Of a stretch of 64,000 nt of DNA, positions 46,649 to 61,600 are shown one piece after another (the first letter of the stretch is position 1; the number at the start of each line of letters is the position of its first letter). The position numbers were made by a program, and so were the translations under genes. Under the pieces are notes generated by a model. It had not been told where the DNA came from, did no database searches, and worked only from the letters and a program-made list of their open reading frames with translations. Source of the stretch: Diprion similis (Eukaryota; Arthropoda; Insecta; Hymenoptera; Diprionidae); contig NC_060112.1 of NCBI RefSeq assembly GCF_021155765.1, forward strand, positions 7,750,001 to 7,814,000, given 5' to 3'.

Positions 46649-49600
46649 CTGAAAGGAAGAAAAAAAGATTTGTGAAAGTTAGAATTGCTGAGCATTTTCC
46701 TGCAAACTTTGCTCGCATACGCCGAGCGTTATGATAAAATTGGCCATAAATAAACGCGTGCGACGAAAAAATAGGTCCGTCATAGACCGAAGAGAAGAAG
46801 AAAATAAAACGAAAAATATCGCAAGTATTTGTAAGCATGTAATTGATGTGAAGAAACCGATCACTTGTTGCGCTATTTACGTAACAAACATAATCGTCAG
46901 AAATCAATTACGCGTTATGTATCTGGTGGTTGGTGCTACACGAGGGATTTTGTTTCACCGAAAGTGTTGCGAAATTTAGAATTATAAACGGGCATTCTGA
47001 GAGGTATGGATCAAGATCGAAAATTCAATTTTTGAAGCTCCAAAAAGTTTTATAACACTGCTAGTGAAAAAATAGATCCAAACTTTTCTCAAAAAATTTT
47101 TTTAACCACCCCTATCTGATATGTAATTTAATTTGCTATTTCCAGAATGCTCATTTCCTACAATTTCGGGAAAATTTAGAAAAATAATTTACTGATACAA
47201 TAAAATTCTCGAGAAATTATCGAAAACGGAGTATTTATAATTACACCGGGTAAGGAATGATAATAAAATAAAATAGAAAAATAGAAATAAATGGGGCCGT
47301 ATTTTTCGACTATTACTTCCGTGTAAAAAATTTTAGGGCAAATCTAAAATATCGATAACTCGTGGGATTCCCCATGCTCATCCGCGTTTTCGGAACGTAT
47401 CCTTTAGAATATAGTTAAAAAACCATTCTCATGCGTGTCCTATTGCCTGCACTAATTGTGTTTCGAGTTACAGTGCCTAATTATAAATATCTTGCGAAAT
47501 GAAATAAAAAGCAGGATCAAAACCATAAAAATGTAATGTGAAACTCGCGAGTGCCCCGCGATTTCCAGACATTAGAAACTTTCGAATAAAATATGCATAT
47601 GATATAGAAATACACCCAGTGTGTTACACTCGTCAAATTAACGTCCGTGATTATTTAAATAACGCGGTTAACACCGTATTTCACATTCTTTCCTGAATTT
47701 TTATTCACCGACGTCCACGATTATTACACATAACCGATCGGTGCCCTCGAGCTTTGAATGAATGCAGTTGAAAAAAAAGAAGAAAAGAAACTAGCGTATC
47801 GATTCGAGTGGTCAGAGCTCCGTTTTCGATTTCTATCCTGCACCTTGCACAGTTTCGACACAACGTTTTTTGTTCGTTTTTAGTGCTTCTTTTTCTCTCT
47901 TTAATCACTCCGACGAACTCTTTTAACTAGTTACCGTTCCTAGCTTTCGTCTCCTCGCCCATTCAAGGCTAGCCTAACGCAATAATTTGGCACTTAAACA
48001 ACAAGAACCCGTCCCCTGATCTTACACACCAATATCCATGGCATACCGATTCCCCAGCTGTACCAGGCAACGGTTATCGTCGGCGTTGGTCGTCGGGAGA
48101 TCGACGTCAAACCACGACTTGCAAGCAAGGAACGCTTGCGTAACTTTGCAGTCGGCGAACGTGTTACCTCCGTCTATCTAGAGCTATTTCGTAGAGAAAG
48201 TTCGCGCGCACATTTTTGCTTTCCATTGATTTGTGAGTTGTTGCATAACCGATTCGTCATATCTGGAACGTTGGTCGGTCTTTATGTGATCGTTGGGTCA
48301 GCGTTAATGTCTCAATTTTTCAGCTTTTTTTTTTTTTTTACAGCGTTTAAATTTCTACACACAAGCGTATGTGCTCGGTCAGAAGCGTGTATCAATTCTG
48401 TATCCTTTTTTTTCACTCCTAATATCTATTTACTCCATCAGTTCTTATTTGTGTTTCTAATCTGGTCTGAAATCGTTCGCGTATGTGTAATTCTGAGGGT
48501 AATTAAAAATTACGAAACTCGATGTATGGAAATTCGTAAGAAACTTGTCATCGGTAACGCTGCGGTAGCTGGCTGGTAATGTCCGATAAAAAGCAACAAG
48601 TTACGTAATAGTTACAACGACGCGAAGTAAAAAACGAATTAGCTGTTAAGTCATACGAGAGTTTCGTGCAATACGTGGAGACAAGATTAAGTAGACTTAC
48701 GCTTGACAATTTGATGTGTAGTTGAATAAAGAAAAATATAATCTCTTATTGTGTCACGTAACAACCGATGCTTGTAATAGTCCATCATTCATTGTAATCA
48801 CTGGAAACGCGATACGGTGAAAAAAATTCATCCTGCATTCGTATAACGAAAGTGACATTGATTCATGCCAACAATAACTTGAATCATGACTAAACTCGAA
48901 ACCTTTCATATAAATTGCCACATTTTGACTAAGTGGAACATTGATATTTATTCTGAAGAGGACTGTACTTCATGCAATGAAGCAATATATTCTGAGAATT
49001 TACGTATCTTGAGGGAATTTTTTCAAATTATGCAATACGTTCAGTAATTTACACGAAATCTATATATAATAATATATATATTATTACACCAGAACAAATT
49101 AATCAAATATTCATTAAACAAACATTTACGCGTTGTCCAAATACGTGTACAGATTCAACTGACGAGTTGAAAAATTTTTTCATCTAAATTATGTACTAAT
49201 GATTTGAGTCTTTTTTATTTTTTAATAATTTTAACACCTTTGATGTCATGGATCTAACGGTCTATATTGTATGTCAGAAGGCCGGAGAAAGTGGTACGCT
49301 TTCTGTAGGAAAGTTTGAAAAGTGCATCGCATGTCAATTGCGAACGAAAACAGAAAGAAAGAAAAAAAAAATGTCATGTAACAAATTAAAAAGCCAAGTC
49401 TAATGTGGTAAATACAGAAAAAGGATTAAAAAACTTATCATATCTTTCACGTTTTTATACCTGCTGAAAGGTCGTATGTTAGACGCACACGAGTTTATAC
49501 CATTATTGGAAATGATTTATTTTACGTACACAACTGCAAGTAAAAGCATTGTGAGAAAAATTTCGGTTGATATAGCTGTGTTCTAGAAAATTGCGGTAAA

Positions 49601-52600
49601 ACGAGTATCGTTACAATAATTATTCGAACATTATCGGAATCATTAGAAAATGTGCTACCAGTAACTGTATTTAGTGTGATTATTGTTGTCAAAGCCACAT
49701 TTTCTGGTTATACCAACATTAAATATGCTCGTATAGTTTGATACATATTTGCAGTTAAACAGAGCATTTACATCAATAATTTCAGTTACAAAACTCATTT
49801 TCATTTTCCGCTCTGAACTGTATTTCTGATTGTTCGGTTATAGCAAGAAATTCGTACAGCTGAGGACTGTGCATAAGTAACGACACTAATAATTTTCCCT
49901 CGTTAAGGGAATCGTATAGCCAGTAATTACGCTTTTTCTTCATCTAATTGGTCAATTTCTCAACCACATATTTTTCTAACGTCACACATTCCATGCGTTT
50001 CGTTCAGATAAAAAAAAAAAAAATCAAATAAATAGACAAAAATGCAATAAATCCAGAACCCTTTCACCCCTAACGGAAAAACCTCTCAACTTCGGTATAT
50101 ATTCGTACCCCCAATTCATAGACAATGATAAATTCCTATGAGAAAAAAGAAAAGTATTTTCCGTGAGAGTTGTTCTCCAAACGCGTCGTCGGACACGCGA
50201 AGGACGAGAGGAAAATTGGAAACGGCAACTTACGAGAATGAGGTCTTGGACGAGGTTGGAGATGCCTCGGTTGGCGATGACGAAGAGTCTGGTGATGGGG
50301 CCCGGCACTGCTTCTTGGGCCCCGGCAGCGGCTCTGGCCGGATCGACCGGGGCATTGGCTGCGGCGTCACCCTGTTCCGTGCTTCCGCTACCAGCCACCA
50401 GCTGGAAATGTAACAACGTCGAGTTAGTCAGGGTCAAGGTCAAGGGTTCTCAGAGGCCAGGATTCGGGATACGAGGAGACGCAGGCTCCGTGTACTGGTC
50501 CAGCGCTCCCGACACTACGTGCTTTTCCCCTGCTATAAACGTGACCCTGCACAAGGTAAACTCCTAGGGTGAACTAATCATCTATTGATTACGGGAAGTA
50601 GTGGCGGAGATAGGGAAGTATGCAGCCATTTTTACAAACCACGCTCAAAGTCAGGCCCCTCGCCTAATCAAACGTGAGACAAGAATATTGTCACTGCGGG
50701 ACTACTCTGGCATACTTTCTGTACGACCGCCACGAGTTACACAATACACCAGATCACACTAAACTATGGACACGACTTAAAGGGCAGACTATCAGGCCAT
50801 TTTTTTTTTTTTTTTTTCATTTTTAGATCGGCAGGGTGATCGATGCGATTTGAAAAACAAAACCTTATCCCTTTCACTGGTTGTTTGTCACTTTACGAGG
50901 TTCGAGTTTTTTTTATATTTTTTCAAGTTATTTCAGAGCGCTCTATTGACACGAATAATAAAAGTAAGAATTTTTACAAAAACAAATACAAAAAAATGGC
51001 TTCTCCAGTCTTCCCGATAGATCGTGCGGTACATTACATATAATTATTATACAAACAATACAGTGCAGATGATATTACAGTAGACAAAAAATTGACGAAA
51101 TTTCATCACAACAATATTATACATTGGAGATTTAAAAACATCGTAAACAATTCGATGATCGTCAGTTGCCCGTGCTGACTCGCCGAAAGTCTTTAGTCAG
51201 GATGTCTGCGTCGCGTCGGGACCGTTGGAGGTAGCCAGAGGCTCTGGGTTCGAGGTAAATGTGACAAGGGAAATAGGAAAGGGTGGAGGAGGACGCGGGG
51301 GCTGTTAATCATTTGGTGGAACGAGAAGTAGGTGAGGTCAGCATGTGGCATGCGGAAACATTCGATATCACACATCAAGATGACTTGCTAAGTGTTTTGA
51401 TTTTTGGCTGGTTCAATAAGCTGATTTATATATATATATAAGTTGACTGTATATGAAAATAATATTGAAATAAAGAAAGAAGAGAAAAAAAAATAGAAAC
51501 CGATTATCTTCGATATAACGAAAACGAAAGGAAGAAGAGAATAATGATTCGATGTGCTTGCGCAGCCGAAAATAAATCTTGATATGTAATTATTCAACAT
51601 GCATGTCAGAAAGAACAGACAGAGATGCATATACACATACAGACACACAGAACAGGCAGACAGGCAGAAGAGAAAGAGGAAAGAGGTTATTGTAAGAGAC
51701 GATCTCTTTCGCAGTGGAAAGAGACTGATACTCGAACCAGATTACAAGTTAATCCTTGGTTGAGAGGATTAGGAACGGTCATGAGTAAAGTCGATAGTAA
51801 GTTATAAGAAAATTAATGAAGTTTTGAAGGTACTAAAGAAGCAGCTGGTGCGTGATGTGCCTTGCCGAAAATTACAGTGCAATGCGTGCGATGAATACAA
51901 TTGCGCGTTACATGCGTGTGATTACAAAGAGTTGAGTTGAGTTGAGTTGAGATGCCAGACTCGGTTAATTATGGTTTATGAAAAGACATTGTGTCCGTGC
52001 ACGTGTGATAATCGCAGCACGTGAGATTTGAAAACACGTACGAGTTTCGAAATCATTTTCCTCGGCAACGTTCAATAACAATTGTTTACTGAATGTGAAA
52101 TTGAGATCGTTATCACAAAGACGTTTCGTACTAATCGAGTGCATTCTGTGTTTTATTCCACAGATTCAGCAGTGCATGAAAATCGGTTAGAGAAACTCGA
52201 CGCTGGCATGTCTTGGCGTGAAATTCACCGAATAGTGGATATGCTCCATAGGTTTATTATTACCGCGAACCAGGTTACAAGTTGTTTGACGTTAATTGTT
52301 ATTGGAAATAATTGAATCGCATTGCAGTTACATGGTGATCAATAAGCTTTACGATTCTTTGCGAAGATGTAATGATCTGAGCGGTGGATTGGCGTATGGA
52401 AATTGTTCGCAAATTACGTCTTGGATTTTGTTCGTTCTCGTTACGTAACGATTTACGTGGTTCTTCAACTTTATTTCTTTGCTTCGACACTGAATTATGT
52501 ACGCGCACGTACTCTTCGTCATCAGGTTAATCACGTAGAAAGAAATTATACAAGTTTGAAGAATGTTAATTTTGAACTAAGACTTCGCACTAAAATTATT

Positions 52601-55600
52601 ACTGACAAGATAAAATCTCATTCCAAGACGTAATGCGTAAATTGTATTTTCTCGAATGAAAAAAATTCTATACGGTATACCGAACAAGATAATTTTCAGT
52701 TCCTCGGTTGCACATCAGACGAAAAATTTTACGAAATATTATTATAACCCAAGTATGCACGTTGACTAGAAAGTTTCATGCTGTATTAAAACTCACAAAT
52801 TCAACAACAATCCTCAAATATACTTCCCCGGATTTCAACTTGGAACACAATTTGATCAGGCAAAGCGTGAAATAAGTTTGGTATAGTCAAGAGTACCAGA
52901 GAGTTTAGCAACTGAAGAAAAAGTGGAATAAGAAGAAGAAGAAGAAGAAGAAGAAGAAACAAAATGAGAAAGAAAGAAAGAATGAATGGAAAAAAAAACA
53001 ACAACAAAAAAAAAAGAAAAAAAAAGAAAGAAAAGAAGCGGTGAGGGGAAAACACAGAGAAAGTAAGACAGAAAGATAAAGTACGTGTCAGTGAGTGTCA
53101 GTAATGTGGTCGACAGGATTGGCGTACCCCGGGACCGGCGGTTGGATTGCCGGCTGGCGCTGCCGAAGAAGCGGGTCCTGGGGCTGAAGGACTTGGCGGG
53201 GCAGGCATCCCCATACCCATACCCATGCCCATACCCATACCCATGGGTGCCGGGGCAGCGGGTATCGGGGCGATGTCTCGTGACGCGCTAAGACCAAGCC
53301 CAAGGCTTTGGGTACCTGCAACGACACGGTACACGGTACCAGCCGCGCGAGCCGCCGAATCCGCAGTTTGCTAAAGGCAGATAGAATAGTCTTATCGTTA
53401 AATTGATCACAAGGAGACTCCGCTTGCGGTCCGCAGCGCGTTTTCCACGGCGCAAGTGTTTCTCCTCGGCCGTTTGAGCATTCGCTATGAGACGCGAGTT
53501 ATGCTGCTCCGACATGGCTATCCTGAAAAAGATTCACATCATCCATTCGGACGTTTTATATTTTCATGCTGATTCATTTTATGTGGTTAGATAATGGATC
53601 GTGAATAGTCACCGATCTCTGAAAATATGGAGTTCGTGGCAAGGAGGTGTTTTACAGCGACAGTTCTTTGAAAGGATCGTTTGAAAGTCAATGGAAAGGC
53701 TGCAGTATGGTAGGAAATCAATTTCGTTCAGGATTCTATTACAACTATTGGTTCTGTTTTTCTTTCGTAAAATTTCGACTATTTTATTATCTTTGGACAG
53801 GGACAGTATGATCTTTGTATTTTTTTTTTGTTTATCTCAAGGTGAAAATGTGCTGCTTGACTGTCACTCAAATGCATTCCACTTTTTGCAACAACGACTC
53901 AGTGCGAATTTTCTTGTCTGTTGCGGACTGTGTTGGTTGGTGAATAAGGCAGTTGAGACTGATTTTATAAAAGGAAAGCATGACTCGGAAATTTTCAAGC
54001 CTCGTCGTTGTATTTTTTTTTATTTCGTTATTCCGTTGACTCGCCTGTCAGAAGTTACGTTAAAGTTTTTGCATTTTTATTGCAATTAGTCATCACAAGT
54101 TTTGAATGAATGGTATTTCAACTCTCAAGTATCACAAGACAATTTTTTGAATGCAAGCTACTAAGTCCTCGGCTAAAAATTCGTTTCTCCTACTATCAGG
54201 TTGCGTTTAGCACATTGTATCGTTTATTCCCGCCACACACGTCCTCGACTTCGAGTTGGCTTCCAGCTGTTACACGTAATTCTTACTTTCAACTGACATA
54301 TCTAGCCCCTTACGTTATCCTGTTATTTGTTTTTATCATGTAGTTTCATCACTGAAGGTGATATTCTCAAAATCCTGAATTTCACATTGCTGGTGCTAAA
54401 GAGACCGGTCAACTATGGAAACAATGATTGGCAGTTGATTTCCTCAAGCTATTAAAAATATATTTTTTTAAGATGCTCCTTCTTGACTCGAATATGTCTC
54501 AGTATTGGTCTGAAGAGGGTCATTCACCCATCTTAATATACTTGAATTGACTCGCAGCTTGTATTATCCAAGTGAAAGGCCCGCCTCGAGACACCTTTTC
54601 TAGAATGTATTCAACGAGCAGCATATCTTATGGGTAACAGTGATATTCATTACCGGTTTTCGCAGGAGTAAGTATGGGTCAGTGCAAAAACTAGTATTCC
54701 CATGTATGTCAGTTAGATTGAATCATTTTAAAACGACATGTAATCAGGATGAAATATTTTTATAAACCCTCTAGCGCAGATTAATTTCGTAATAATAATC
54801 GCGATAATACATACGATATTGGATCGGCATTGATTTGAACAGGACTTTCAAAAGTCCAACCCTTACTACTAAGTTCTTGATTCGAGACTCTACCAGGGTT
54901 GTGACCATCGTGAATATACTAATTGCTTGAAGAATTTAAGCTAGCGTATAACTCTGAATCATATTAAATTCCTGCTGATTCAGATACCATTCAACTGACT
55001 TTCACCGTCTACACCAGATGCCCTTGCAGCTTACTTCTGCTGCACTTGTTGCCGCTGAACGCAGTGCGATTTTCCCAACGGAAAAATCCTCCTTGGAATC
55101 ATATCACTGTGGAAATAACATACATCCAATGACCGAAGGTTGCGTGGTTCAACCTTCAGCCTCCGGCAAATGATCCTTTTTTGCACGATGCATCGCAAGT
55201 GTGCTAATTACCACTGATCAAAACGACCTTGATTATAATATATAATTTATTTCCTTTTTTTTTTTTGCCACGCAACTACGAATAGTTCGTCGGCAAAACA
55301 GGCGGTGATAATTTAAAAAAAACTAAAAACCTACCCGGATGATGTCGAAGAGGAAGTTGCCAGAGCCGCCTCCGCTACCACCGTCCCCTGTGTTAAAGTT
55401 CAGGAACCTTTTGTTTCGGTTCTCGTCTGCCACCTCCACGTCATCCAATGGCGCAAGTTCTGGTGCCACAGCCTCGTTGGCAGCAGCCCCAGCTTGATCG
55501 TCGGCAAACTGTACTCGCACTTCGTTGTTCTGTGATTCAGCGACAATTTGATTTTCAGCTTCCGGGTTCACATCCTGTGCAACAAACGACTGGTTTCAGC

Positions 55601-58600
55601 TTTTAGCCCATACGTTTTTTACGAGAGAAGTGAAAATGAATAAATAAAAGATTAAGGAAAAATGTACTGGAAATGATATGTCAAAGAGTTATTATACCTG
55701 CGAGAATAATTATAAATGTACATGTGCACACGGAAAAAAATCTCAAGATCGAGTTCTCGGTAGATACTGACGTATCGACGACATTGGTACGTACAAACAT
55801 TTAAGACACGCAATGCTTTTTGTATAACATATCTTCTCTTATACCAATCGTCGTCGTCGTGTAAGACAAATGCTGATATTGTGGTAAATAAATTGCAGTA
55901 AATCATTCCACACGTCGAACGGCAAAGATCAAATTCATTCGCAAGGTAAGCTCGATTTTCTCAGCTCTCGAGGATACCAGGGACTTAAAGAATGTGCCGT
56001 TGGTGGGTGTCAGGCATAAACGGGGCGCTTGGTTCTTCCGGATCAGAAGAAACGTGAAGTCATTTCGAGTAATACCATGTGATTTAGTAAGAACTCGATT
56101 CTCTTTTTGTATTATCTTCAACACAATAAACTCGTAAACGATAATCTATGGTCAGTTCCAAACAAGTCTCGTATGTTCCAGTCTGATAACAATGCGATTT
56201 TGAAATGAAGTATTTTCAGGTTGAATGCCATCAGTACGGTTGCTGCAAATTGTTTCTTGCTATTTTTCGCAACGTTAATTGTGTCCGTCATGGTAATTTC
56301 TACGGTGCAAGGTTACTATTTATAATACAGGAAAAACTAGTGATTTCTAAGGTCATACTAATGCACTTCTCACAGACACTACACCGATCATTCTTACTCC
56401 AATAAATTTACCACAACAAAACCGTACGACTAATGGTACGGATGATCTACTCAACAAATTACCAATGACTGTACTTGACTCAATTAAAAGAAGACAAAAG
56501 AAAAAAAAAAAATTGGTTACTTGATTAGCAAATTTTTTTCCGTGTACGGTTAGTATTAGAAAAGATCTACAGATTAGCTCTCATACTGTCTTAGATTTAT
56601 GGAGCCCAATCATATACATGTAATAAAGGACTTTTACAATCTTTTAACCATACAATCAGCCAATTCGATGTAAAAGTCCCTGTTTTATGGTAATGTTGCA
56701 ACGCTTCTCCATTGCTTGATACAATTTTTCTGGATACACGATATGGGTGTTACAAGATTGAAGATACACCTAGTCGTCACATCTAGGCATATGAATACGA
56801 ATGTTGGTGTGTCAGGTCGTATCAACACGCTGGTGATGGTAATTACACTACGCAACAACTACTGGTCCCATTCAGTCTGGATGGGATGTACCGTGCTGGT
56901 GGTCAATAACGTTTGCACGGTATTTGGATGGTGATGAGTTATTAATATGAACCAAATATGACGAGAGAGACTACGATGTGGAGGAGATTTACGAGTGTAG
57001 AAGAATTGAGGTAATCCTTGCAATGTAGGTACCTGAGTAAAGTAGTTATGCTGCACGTAGTGTCAATTCTACGGAGCAATGAAAGAATAATAATGGATAT
57101 CGAAGATAAGTGAGAAGGCTGCACAAATGCTTCACGCGTGTGCATAACGAGCGATGAAAACATGAGAACAAACATGGATAGAAGAAAGATATTAAGAGGA
57201 GAAGCGAAAAGTATCAGAGACTTCGAGATACTCAGGAGAAACACGCGCAGTAGTCCCAAAATGAAGAGGTTGTCGGAGAATATTTGCAGTCGGTCATGGC
57301 GACTGCGTTTGCGCCGTTTCAGTATCAGTTAATGGTGAGTTGGAGGAATCCGTATTATCGTCGCCCTCCTGATCAGGAGGAAATGTAGGCAGAGTTAAGG
57401 AGACTCGGGAGCCATCACGACTCTCCGAAACTACTTCATTGGCACTGTCAGATACGGTGCTTTCCTCATCATCGTCACCAAAAGGAGATTCCACTTCTAC
57501 GGTGGTTCCGGCACTTGACCGCCCTTGTTCCGCTCCGTTGCCACCCCCGGTTCGTAATGCATTACGGAGCAAAATGGGACCAACAACACGAATCAGTTCG
57601 CCGGTAATCATGTTCACCTTTTGTTCGACTATCTAGAAAACAAGCGGGCTTAGATCCTCTCCTTCTCTGCGATTACTATGAGTCGAAATATGCTTGCATT
57701 TCATGAAGTCAAGCCGAGTGACAAACGATGAGTATTAGGCGGGACTTTATCACCTTGACAGTGGCTATCGGTCAATTTTTTCGAGACCATAAGAACTTTC
57801 ATGTCTGATTATGATGAAAAAAGAAAATAAATAAAAAGTCACTCATTCGCACGTGTGAGAGACGCTATTTTTTCCAACATCTGTGAAGGAAAGTTTGATT
57901 CGAGAAGCAACCGAAGCGAGTGAGGTTGAGGTTAGGCAACTTACGCTTCTTGAAACAGTGCGCAAAATTGAGTTATCGGAGATTGCGCATGCGCCAAAGA
58001 AAACCTTAGCGTGTAAAATCAAGCATTCCAGTTGTGCGCATGCGGTAACGTTGTTTTACCGCACTGTTCGGGAATAGTTCACCTTACACACGCTCCAGAA
58101 AATCAAATTTTCGAACCAGATCTGGGAAAAAATAAATTCCCAAGTTTGACGAATTGGGACTGAAAAGACGAATTTACTGTGGAATTTACAAATGGCTGAC
58201 GCAGCTCAGTACGTACCAAGCCCTTGTCAAACTACACTGTGATAATGACGTGTGATGTACAATAATGTTGCGTTCTTTGGTCTCGAATAAAATTAGTGAG
58301 TGACTTTCTTGGGAGGAATGTCGATCAAGGCTGGGCCCGACCCACACATGTTAAATATGTGGACGTGGCGATATATTGGTAGAGCATAAGGGCACCCTAA
58401 GCTTTGGCCGGAAGTTCTTGATGCGCTATTTGGGGGTTTTGGGGGACAGATTTGACCCGCCTCAGTCGAGCCGGGTGTGCACAAGCAAGACTAGAGTGCT
58501 GAATACCAAGTGAAGGCGAAGGTCCCGAGAATCGGGTAGTTCCGAACTGTGTCAAGGAGATCTTCCCGGACAAGTTTCATCCGTGAATTGATCAACGTTT

Positions 58601-61600
58601 AAACTTTATCAGCATGGATCAACGCGACAGCTTCGAAGTTAACGATGCATTATTAGGTCTGCAAGTAAGTATAAGTCTGATTGAATTTTCGTTTACAGAT
58701 ATTAAATTGGTTACGATACTTGAGCGTGATTTTTAGATCCCGATTGTTTATAATAAAAACTACTACACACGTTTCGATTCGACAGAAAGTTTATACGTTT
58801 TCGTATAGGTTCAGCTGCTGAATCTGTATGTGGTATCTAGATCAAAATGGCTGAGTAAAAAAACCAGGTCGCACAATTCATCATTTAAATATACGGTAGC
58901 TTTCCTATTTCTAATGGTAGTCATAGATTATTATTCTTAGTTGTTAGAATTGCCATTGAGAATGTTACGGGATTTAGTTGGATATTCAGCACTTAGGTGG
59001 TTGCCCTTCAACCTCGGCGACCGACAGCGTGCTCACCTGTGACAATTCGGGAAACAGCTGTCTCAGCAATCCGATTGTTCTTTTACTCCTCAGCGCAGCT
59101 TGGTTGTCGGCCTCGACAACCATCAATCTGTCGAGATCCTGAAAAATACTCAACGATTGTTTTCTCGTCTTCGAAATGTCAAAACGACGTTTAAGAAGGT
59201 TGTACAATTGAAAATCAACACTTTTTTGATAATTTTATTACCGTCGTACCCTTAATAATGCAAAAAAAGTCGACTTAAACTTTGATCACGAGATTCTAGA
59301 TCCATTATTTATTTCAAAATACTTTAAACGGTGAAAATTTTGGTAGAATTGTTCAATTTTTGTCCATTGATTCCATGGCGATTTTTGTCAACACATTAGT
59401 ATCGTCGACTAGGCAAGTTTTCAAGACTGCACAGATATCGATTTCGAACAACAAACAGCAATAATAACCGAATAGAATACTGAGAGAAGAAAATACATAT
59501 TTTAATAAATCCGTTGAAAACAGTTTTCCAAACAAAATGAGCCATTGTGAAGTGCAATCGATCGATCCAACCAAATTATTCACCTTTTTAAACGGTTCGA
59601 AGAGTCGATATCGAAGCTTTTGTTCGTAACTTTAGTTTCTTTTCCTAGATTCTTAAGGCAAGCAGCGTAGTTTACAAATGTAAAAATTTGATGAGCAATC
59701 AACGTGCGACTATCTTGTAAAAAATTAGTAAAAAAGTACCAATTTTCAACTGTACGACATCTTAAAGCACACAATACACTCTCGTCGCGGGTCAGGTGGC
59801 GTCCAGTATTCCATTCAGACGAACAACTATCCGAGAACCAGCTCGCCTATCACGTCACATAGAAATTGATTCATCTAAGTACCGACGGAGTTGATCACTT
59901 TTCAATTATTCGAAGGACCTATAACCGCGCCACTCCGCATGGCCGTTCACTCGCTCTTCCACCTTCGAGCTCAGTAATGATTACTCATTCCAGGCTTATA
60001 GGCCAGGCGATTATATTAAAAATAAAAAACAGCGTATCGCGTGACCTTCGAATGCATCTAATTAAATTTTGCGTTGTGTATAATTATTGGGCAATCACAA
60101 AATTTATTCGGCTATTATATGTATGTGTTTGAGGTCAGGGATCTTCGTCTAGATGTCTAGAAAAGCGTTTATGGGATTCCACTGATTGAATGCTAAGGCC
60201 TCAACCTGTTCTTCACCGCCGTATCGAGTAGGCTTGAATTACGTGACTACTTAACCTGCAGCGTTGCATTACCTGCATTTTAACTTTGCCCTCTACCTGA
60301 CGTATCGATTTAGCAATTTCATTCTATTTCAGCCTAGGTTGATCGAATTTTATGGGGGTGGTGATGACTTAGAATTGGTAAAGTAAGGACAATTTGTCAA
60401 CAATCATGGTCAATGTTTGGGTCCTTATCGCAGACGTTTATTTAGCCAAAAATAAAAAAATTTCGTCGTTATCCTGCTCATTCTGACAAATACCGACTAG
60501 AGACAGGTGTACGTTGTAGTCATGATTTTTTTTACCCTGAAAATATCGGTTTTAATTTCGTAAGATATTTTAACGATCAAGTATTTATAGTTTATTTATT
60601 TAAAACCCTCTAAACCTCATTCTAATGAAATTACTTATGTGCCTACATATGTTTCTAAGCGCGTGTCTGAACCATTTGGAAACGTTCCTAATTCTTGGTC
60701 CTTGAGTTAAATCGATGAGCTCTCCACGTGGTTGTGCAATTATTGATACAGAAGTAAAAAAATTTAGTTCACAGTTATTCACGCATTTAATGGCAAGAAG
60801 GCAGTTGAGTTGAGCAATGTAGAATATTTTATGGATAAAAAATTGTTCCACTCACAACACGAGCACTGGTAAGTGGGTAAAATTCAATCGGTGTAACGTG
60901 CAATTAACAAATTAAGCCAAGTAAGATTTCTCGTCTAAAAAATAAAAAATAAGTGGCCAGCAGTAATTCGATTTGGATTATACTAAATTCCACGAGGACT
61001 TGATTGGCTGAATAATGGCGACAATACTGTTATTTATCACTGATGCCTGTCTACTCGATAGAATGAAAATATTGGCTTTATGGTTTACAAGCTTATAGTG
61101 GAAACCAAGAGACGAATTTTCAAGACGAAATACCGACTTTGTTAATTCGCTGTAGCAGCTGCGCTGACTATAGGAGCCAATGTTACTCAACCGCCAAGAT
61201 ATTGTTCTACTTTCCCTCAAAACTTGTTTCTGGAGTAGTTCGAGCAGTCACGTAGTCGTATATAAGTATTTAGCATATTTTTACGAAGTTTACAAGTTAT
61301 CAAATTAACGCAATGCCGAAATCAGAAACCAACGCGTTTTCCCCGTTATGTAATTCGTGAAAAATTATTCGTTTTGATAACCTGACGAATGACTCAAGAC
61401 ACGACTAAAAATATTCAGAAAATATTTCGTCTATCCAGGAATTTCAGTTTTCTACTCTTACGTAGGTACGTACACGTGCTACAACCACTCGCCATGCGAT
61501 TAGGCGACGATAAAACGTTGGCAATATTAACATAAGAGAATTGGTGAGTAAAATTATTCAAAGTGAGAGTGAGTTGTTTTTTCTTTCTCACTTTTTCTTC

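Larger units (their letters stand above)
50402..53127 (-). other. Secreted-gene intron between exons 5 and 6
   Basis: Holds a poly-T run (50800-50818), an AT tract (51427-51441), a GTTGA pentamer repeat (51929-51952), a GAA-type triplet repeat (52928-52958) and a possible terminal exon at 51193-51256. Confidence 0.7.
57633..59036 (-). other. Secreted-gene intron with possible plus-strand start exon
   Basis: Contains two NRF-1-like palindromes (57984 and 58035) and a plus-strand ATG-plus-donor at 58614-58664, listed separately. Confidence 0.7.

Noticed and set aside
48136-48579. 147-codon plus-strand ORF
   Set aside because: Includes a poly-T run, starts without ATG and shows no domain; length is within chance for this composition.
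50163-50567. Plus-strand ORF of 134 codons
   Set aside because: Overlaps exon 6 of the secreted gene antisense; its openness comes from the GC-rich Ala/Gly codons of the real exon.
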